64,000 nucleotides of DNA from Aralia elata (lineage: Eukaryota > Streptophyta > Magnoliopsida > Apiales > Araliaceae), in contig CM068382.1 of NCBI GenBank assembly GCA_034770075.1, positions 12,529,958 through 12,593,957 on the forward strand. Direction: 5' to 3'. Positions 58,441 to 64,000 of this stretch are shown piece after piece. Each line of letters starts with the position of its first letter. Position 1 is the stretch's first letter. Made by a program: the position numbers and the translations under genes. The notes below the pieces were generated by a model. That model ran no database searches. It was not told where the DNA came from and worked only from the letters and a program-made list of their open reading frames with translations.

Positions 58441-59756
58441 CGTGGCAAAAGGGTTATAGCGATGGACTGCATATGGGTTTAGTGTTCTTGGAATTAGGAA
58501 GGAGATTGTCGATAAAGGTGTTCTTCGTTGAAGAACAGTTGGTCATGGTTCAATTGAGACTTTTGACCTCAAATTAATTCCAGCTAGTTAATGTTTTAGG
58601 TTGGATCTTTGTTGCTTGTTGTAGCAACACTAATTATATCACATGTTGAAGATTTGATCCGGTCAAATCACTATGTTCATGCTGTTCTTGAGTTTCAGGG
58701 TAACCCAGAAACTCTTTGGTCATGGTCGGTCAACGCAGTTTGACTGCTAATATCTTTCGTTTCATGTTAGCTTAATATGATTTGTTGATTTATACTTGTA
58801 TATTACATGGCAAAGAACAGATACAAACATTGAAACCTCGTTAATTATATCATGTGATCAAAATCTAGGTCGGTCAAAGCTTGTCAGTGAACTGTCAGAG
58901 CTATTCTTCACTTTTCTGGGTTGCCTAGAAAACGAACGCTCGTGATCAAGTGGGAACTTTCCTACACAAATATATCTTTGGATATTGATCGGTTAGATAA
59001 AATTATTGTTCCTATGTCTTAACCTCATGACATACTACAACGACATACTTTAAAACATATCAAACTGACAAATTAAGTCGATCAAATCATCTGACAAACT
59101 TGCTTGTCAGACATTTTTGGGCTGCATGAACAGTTTGCTATTTTGGCTTAATTTTCATACCTAGATGTTATGCAAACGTGATTTAACAACTCAGATCGCT
59201 TATTAACATGTTAACACATATTCCTAAACATCTAAATATAACATCTAACAAAGCTTTAAAGATATAGTGTAAAATTAGGGTTTTTGCACCTTCTTGAGCT
59301 ATTTCTTGATCTGATCTTTAAAAGCTGCTTGGAACTTCACTTGAGGATTATCTAGACTATATTTAGGAGTGTATAAACTTGTGAATTCGTAGGTCTAATG
59401 GTCAGAGGCTCATTCTATTTATAGCATTGCAGGAATTAGGGTTTTTAGTCTTTTCACACCTTTTTGCCTCCACAAATATCTTGGCCTTGTTACTTATGCT
59501 ACTTGCAATCTGATCTAAGTCTCCTACTTGTGCTGGAGCAAGATCAGATCAAGCTAGCACACTCCTACCTCAATTTCTATTGGTTTAAAGTTTTATTTTT
59601 GATTTATTTCCTTACTAATTAAACTTAGATTTTTGTTAATCATGTTTAGGATGTTTAATTATGTTTAGTAATACCTTAATTAAGTTTATATATCATAATT
59701 AAGGTTTAACATTTCATAATTTATAGATTAATATAACACAATTAGAATTAGAGTTT

Positions 59757-59776
59757 ACTAATTAGGGTTAGGGTTT
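59757..59776. repeat. Telomere-like heptamer run in the solo LTR
   Basis: TTAGGGTTAGGGTTT sits among many further TTAGGGTTT-like phrases (59450-59950). In plants the AAACCCTA box also occurs in promoters. The run is too short to call an interstitial telomere. Confidence 0.4.
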
Positions 59777-60620
59777 CCTAATTCATGAATTAGGATTTAA
59801 ATCTTTCAATTAGGGTTTTAATTTAAGTTAAATGATTCCTAATTAATGTTATGATTTATTATTTAGAATCTAATTATATTAATTAGGATTCTTGTGTAAT
59901 AATTAGGGTTTTGATATACCAGTTCGGACAACTTTTATCAATTAGGGTTTTCTAATTATGGTTTCTAATTTAGTTTATCATTTTAAACCATATTTAACTT
60001 ATTTTAGATTTTTATCAGTTAATATAATATTATATTTATTTCGAAGCACGACAAATCACTTCGTCATTTCCAAGCACGACACAGCAGCTTACCAAAATAA
60101 TTTGTCGAGACGCTTCTCGGTGAAATCGTCGGAAGCACGACAAATCATTTTGTCTGTGTAAGCACAACTAAGCAACTTCGGAAAAATTTTTATTTGACCT
60201 AATTTTTTTTTATAAAATATACAATCACATAACACAAAGTCAGAACACAAAATTTCATTTAATAAACACATAATTTACATATACAAATCTTATTAGGGTT
60301 CGGAATATTACATTTGTTCTACAAAAAAATAAATAAATCTCATTTACAAAATTTGTAAATTAAGAATATATTTGTTCTCATGTTTATCTCTAAATATAAT
60401 GAGTTTAGTTAATTAGTGTGGCATAAGGGGGAAAATGTGTTACTAATTAGCTAAAAAGACAAAAAAAATATCATTTTGTATTATTCATTAATAAAAAAAA
60501 TAGGAACTTTTTTGTGAAATAGTGTGAATATTAATTTTACATTTTTTCCTTTGTAACGTAAATAAAATCATATCATTCAAATTTTTACAAATTGGTTTCA
60601 AAATATCATGAAATATATAT

Positions 60621-60715
60621 AATAACTTATCTGATAAACACGGCTTGAATGTTCTATAAATAAGAACAGCAGTCCAGCTCTATATAAATCTCATGACTAA
60701 ATATTTAAAATTTAC
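60621..60715. promoter_or_regulatory. Conserved block downstream of ZAT-type copy 4
   Basis: Nearly identical to the blocks at 44541 and 50241 (CTGATAAACACGGCTTGA, ATAAGAACAGCAGTCCAGCT), although the neighbouring gene is broken. Confidence 0.5.
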
Positions 60716-60840
60716 GAGTACAGTGATAAATAAATATGACTATGTTTCTCAAACAAATCAAAGAATAAATATCTTCACTACCTAAAGAATAACAAGGTCC
60801 AAACATCAAGTTCGGAGCTAGCAACAAATGTACAAATAGG

Positions 60841-61326
60841 TTACCATCCTAATTTTAAATCAATCTCGTATGGCATCAAATTCAAATCCAAACACAAAAC
60901 TCGTCTGCTGCTATTACACCTCTTCAAAAATGGCACTGCCGTTTTCGTATTAGCCTTAATAGAACTCTCCATGGCTGCACGGTGGCGGCTCATGTGTCCC
61001 CCAAGGGCTTGGACTAGAGCAAATTCAACCCCACATATCGAGGCCTCATGTGTCTTGGGCTTTACCGGCAACCGATGAAGAAGGTTACCGGCCATTAATT
61101 TAGGCTTTTTGTGACTTGTCCGGTGGCCGCCGAGCGCTTGGAACGACGGGAACTGTCGGTTACACGTCTTGTACTCGGAAACACGATCCCCGGCAGCCGG
61201 GATTGTGCCGGTAGTCTTGCCGATTTGAGAGAGGAGCATCAAACAATTGGCCATGGCTAGTGCCTAAACCTCTCCCTCTCCCTCTCCCTCTCCCTCTCCC
61301 TCATCTCTACTTCTCTTCATGTTCAT
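60841..61326 (-). pseudogene. ZAT-type zinc-finger pseudogene (copy 4)
   Basis: The original start is at 61326 (MNMKRSRDEGEGEGEGEGEV), but a TAG at 61264-61266 stops it after 20 codons. The cause lies next to an expanded GAGGGA hexamer. An inner ATG at 61254 opens 137 residues. Finger 1 reads SEYKTC, so its first zinc ligand is Tyr. Finger 2 reads HEASICG, so its first ligand is Ala. Both QALGGH cores and the EAR motif LDLNLMP remain. The TATA box is lost (TTTTTAA at the matching place, about 61440). With one ligand lost from each finger, DNA binding is very unlikely. If anything were made from the inner start, it could only be an EAR-bearing protein without working fingers. Confidence 0.85.
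61267..61303 (-). repeat. GAGGGA hexamer repeat in the pseudogene start
   Basis: Five perfect copies of TCTCCC on the plus strand encode an alternating Gly-Glu run, where copies 2 and 3 have a few acidic residues (DDREVE, DDRDVE). Confidence 0.9.
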
Positions 61327-61574
61327 GTTACAATAAAAATGAAATAATTTTTTTAGTATATGGTTTTGTTGTAAATATCGGAGGAAATATAAGAGAGCTT
61401 GTAAGTTGTGAGTATGATGTGGAGTTTGTGTTTGATCATGTTTTTAAGGTTTGAGTTGGAATACTAGGTGACTAGTACAATATTGTTGAATTGTCTTGTT
61501 TCTTGGTGGTTAAGAAATACTTCTATACAAGAGACATAAATGGATTAGTTGTGGTATTCCACTATATAGTATAT

Positions 61575-61690
61575 TAGTATTAGTGGGGAAAGACTTGTCC
61601 AAGTATAGCCGTCACGTCACGTAGATGTGGCCATTTTGTGAGCGCGTAGGATGGTTTGACTTGCCAAGAACCTTCCCAATCTACACTTTT
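61575..61690 (-). promoter_or_regulatory. Conserved upstream block of copy 4
   Basis: It holds GTCACGTCACGT (about 61611-61622), GAGCGCGTAGGATG and AAGAACCTTCCCAATC (about 61666-61681), matching the block upstream of copy 3. It is preserved although the gene is dead. Confidence 0.5.
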
Positions 61691-62391
61691 AAGTACTTTC
61701 AACATATATTTTTCGTTCTTTAATTTCTTTTTATTTTTTCCACGACATTATCTTGAAGAATAAAATTCTAAACTGATATATTCCAATTAAGGTGTATCTT
61801 ACACGATGTTTAATTTATTTATTTACTTAGAAAATGGAGAGATGGAGATGATGGAACCTTAGAAATGGAGCATATGAATCAAACATTAATTAAAAAATGG
61901 AATGAGTTGTTTGTAATCTAGTAAAAATAATTATAAATATTTAATTTTTTTAAAGGATTGTAAAACTCACCCCCTCCATCTCCTCTAAGTAGCTCCTCGT
62001 ATAATTATATGGGGTCTGTGTTATAAATTAATGGAACTACCAGTCCAATTGAGAGATACAAAAACAAACACATTTTATTTTTTAGTCCTATACTCTAGTA
62101 GCTCAAACAAGCACTATATATATTGATTATATTAATATTTCACTAAGAAAAAAATCAATAACTCTCATAGAAAATTAATAGTTTAATAGTACTGAATATT
62201 TAACATATATACTCTACATATTTACATTTCAATAACTTAAATACATGCATGTATATGGAGATGATTTTTCTGTTTAAAATATGGAAGAATCCATACAAAA
62301 GCAAATCAAAGAATCTCACAAAAACTAGGGACTAAAAATAAATCCAGACTACATGCAAATTTGGAGCAACCAAAACTTTGGAAAAAATAGT
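61691..62391. other. AT-rich spacer downstream of copy 5
   Basis: No gene or repeat with clear borders is visible here. The last part would be the 3' untranslated region of the next gene. Confidence 0.4.
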
Positions 62392-62844
62392 CTACCATCC
62401 CAACTTCAAATCCAAGCACAAAACCCTCTTGCTGCTGCTTGACTTCTTCAAAACTGGCACCGACTTTGCTAAATAACTAGTAATATTTACAGAATCACTG
62501 ATCAAGGCTGCGCGGTGGCGCCTCATGTGTCCCCCTAGAGCTTGCCCTGTCTCAAATTCATGCCCACATTTAGAGCACTCGTGTTTCTTATGCTTTGCCA
62601 CCGCGTGAGCCAACTGATTGAGAAGGTCACCGGCCATTAATTTTTGCCTCTTGTGACTTGCCATGTGGCCACCGAGTGCCTGAAAGGACGGGAACTGCCG
62701 GTTACATGTCTTGCACTTGAAGGCAAGGCCAGTAGGCGGCCGACTGGTCTTATTATCGACACGAGATAGAAGAATCAAGGCGCAGTTGGCCATGGCTAGT
62801 TTCTCAACTTCTCCGTTGTCTATTTCTCTAATGGATCTTTTCAT
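62392..62844 (-). CDS. C1-2i C2H2 zinc-finger repressor, ZAT11/ZAT12-like (copy 5)
   Basis: A single-exon gene of 150 residues. Its N-terminus (MKRSIREIDNGEVEKLAMAN) pairs it with copy 1. Finger 1 is C44-C47-H60-H64 and finger 2 is C90-C93-H106-H110, both with QALGGH. The linker between fingers is longer and His/Lys-rich (AHAVAKHKKHE). The C-terminus is shortened: it ends VLCLDLKLGW, as if the stretch between LDL and the final LGW had been deleted in frame. It still has an LxLxL-type EAR (LCLDL/LDLKL). A TATA-like TATAGATA lies about 106 bp upstream. All zinc ligands are intact and repression is still plausible. Confidence 0.92.
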   Translation of the reverse strand: MKRSIREIDNGEVEKLAMANCALILLSRVDNKTSRPPTGLAFKCKTCNRQFPSFQALGGHMASHKRQKLMAGDLLNQLAHAVAKHKKHECSKCGHEFETGQALGGHMRRHRAALISDSVNITSYLAKSVPVLKKSSSSKRVLCLDLKLGW

Positions 62845-62949
62845 ATATGCTATATGGTTTTGTATTCCGACGTATAAATGTGTGAATGGATAATAGTGAG
62901 ATAATATTTAGGACTGAGAGAGTTAGTAGTGTAGCTTAAGTAGTAGTCC

Positions 62950-62957
62950 TATCTATA
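62950..62957 (-). promoter_or_regulatory. TATA-like box of ZAT-type copy 5
   Basis: The minus strand reads TATAGATAGG about 106 bp before the ATG. It is a weaker match than the boxes of copies 1-3. Further upstream, the TTCTTGGAGGTTAAGAAA and GACCGCGTAAAC phrases are shared with the upstream region of copy 1. Confidence 0.5.
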
Positions 62958-63282
62958 AGGTAGGTTTTGTAGTTAGGCCACAAGTGTTTCTTGGAGGTTA
63001 AGAAAAAGTGAGAGGAAGTGTTGTTTGGTTTTGTTTTGATTAATTGTTTGATTGTAGTATATATAGGCCTTAGCAAAGCCAATTGCGACATGGACCGCGT
63101 AAACTGACGAAACCAAAGGAATAATGAGAAATGATGTCTTCAATGAAACGAGTTCTCCAAGAAATGAGGAGTCCAAAATTAATTGTCTCATCTGTTGTCT
63201 CATATATCACTTTTCTCCATATAATATTCATTCTGACTCGACCCTCTCTACCCTTTCATACTTCCCTTTCATACTTCATGTA

Positions 63283-63929
63283 TAAGACTGTCATTTGGCC
63301 CTGTTAATTTTGAAATCCAATCGGTCGGTCCATTAAAAACTTATTTGACTTTAATTTGGTAGTATGTCGAATTGAACTTAGACAAAAATTCAAGCTCGAA
63401 ATGAAATTTGGGTCGAGTTTGGTCAATAAATCATTCGACCCATTATACGCCGGATCAAAATATAATGTTAAATATATAAACTATTTATATTAGTTAACGT
63501 ATTTAATTATGCCCTAAAATTTAAATACCATGTTTTCTTTAATGTTATTAATTTTTTAAATGTTTTGTCATTTTAACTAATCTAAATAATATGGAGATAT
63601 ATTATTACCATGATTAGTTGTATGTTTTAAGTTCAAACTACTTATTTTTTGATGATATTTGATCATATGAGTTACAAAAATTTTAATATTTTTATCAATT
63701 GGTTGTGAGCTTTGTATTATTTTTTTGTTATTTATTAATTTTGATTTTTTTTATTTGGGCTTGCCCGAAAATAGGTCTGAAACTAGCTCGTGATCCAATA
63801 TGGGCTGAGCTTGAACAATATATTATAAGTCTGAATGGGTTGAGCCCCAAACCCGAGCTCATTAATATTTGAATGAGCTGAACTTGGACAGTCTTGAGCC
63901 CGACTTACTTAGCCCAATTGACAGTCCTA
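63283..63929. mobile_element. Small hAT-like element (647 bp)
   Basis: The ends TAAGACTGTCATTTGGCCC and AGCCCAATTGACAGTCCTA are imperfect inverted repeats. The 8-bp flanks TTCATGTA and TACATGCA agree at 6 positions. Subterminal GGGTCGAG/CCCGAGCTC-type motifs and an AT-rich centre fit a non-autonomous hAT. The last 70 bp of the window show nothing. Confidence 0.6.
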
Positions 63930-64000
63930 TACATGCATAACTACATGCATAACTAAAGTATGTTGAGTACAAGCAACTCATGTTATGTTGGGATTAGATT

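Larger units (their letters stand above)
56485..60312 (-). mobile_element. Long solo LTR (3828 bp), inverted relative of the one at 35187
   Basis: TTTGT flanks both sides (56480-56484 and 60313-60317). The plus strand starts TGTGACGCCCCCAAATTC and ends GGGTTCGGAATATTACA. Read on the minus strand it resembles the LTR ending at 41999. Removing it rejoins unit 3 sequence that matches units 1 and 2. It contains no coding region. Confidence 0.85.
52310..61690. repeat. Tandem unit 3 (contains ZAT-type copy 4)
   Basis: It aligns with units 1 and 2 along its length. It is enlarged by a Stowaway MITE, by a segment of about 0.9 kb with a gag fragment and a hAT-like end, and by a long inverted solo LTR. 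A TA microsatellite lies at about 52736-52775. Confidence 0.8.

Noticed and set aside
59757..59776. Possible interstitial telomere
   Set aside because: Only two clean heptamer-like units; telomere-like boxes are common in plant promoters and LTRs.

Overview
The window is nuclear DNA of a flowering plant, most likely a eudicot. It is AT-rich and contains five C1-2i (ZAT-type) C2H2 zinc-finger repressor genes with the plant-specific QALGGH finger core and a C-terminal EAR motif, plus plant-type LTR retrotransposons, CACTA, hAT, Mutator-like and Harbinger-like elements, Stowaway-like MITEs and a tRNA-derived SINE. No species can be assigned from what I see.

Left third (about 1.1-27.4 kb): a stack of nested transposons. 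The outermost is a degenerate hAT-like element (1113 to about 27445). It was hit by a CACTA-type element (1521 to about 16094) and, separately, by a degenerate chromovirus-like Ty3/Gypsy element (16174-27163). The first CACTA contains a second hAT-like relic, a block of gene-like exons with phase-0 introns, and an almost complete Tat-lineage Ty3/Gypsy element (6217-15763, 447-bp LTRs, perfect 5-bp target duplication). The chromovirus-like element was in turn hit by a solo LTR (20357-22346), by an exon-like fragment inside its reverse transcriptase (about 18692-19070), and by a second CACTA inside its 5' LTR (22827-26892). That second CACTA carries transposase remnants and the start of a small membrane-protein gene.

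Right two thirds (about 27.8-63.2 kb): five ZAT-type genes, all on the minus strand (27856-28347, 44783-45247, 50488-50952, 60841-61326, 62392-62844). The three middle genes lie in tandemly duplicated units (about 30.8-46.7, 47.3-51.3 and 52.3-61.7 kb) that share upstream, downstream and intergenic sequence. The first and last genes form a second, closer pair. The fourth is a pseudogene: it has an N-terminal stop and has lost the first zinc-binding Cys of both fingers. The units differ in length because of later insertions: two long solo LTRs of related families in opposite orientation (35187-41999, itself carrying a CACTA at 37888-41187; and 56485-60312), hAT elements, several MITEs, a SINE and a gag fragment.

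The only intact host genes I can support are the four ZAT-type genes. By family they are small nuclear, probably stress-inducible transcriptional repressors. The most intact transposon gene is the three-exon gene on the plus strand of the Tat element, antisense to gag-pol. It is open across both introns, whereas gag-pol carries seven stop codons.
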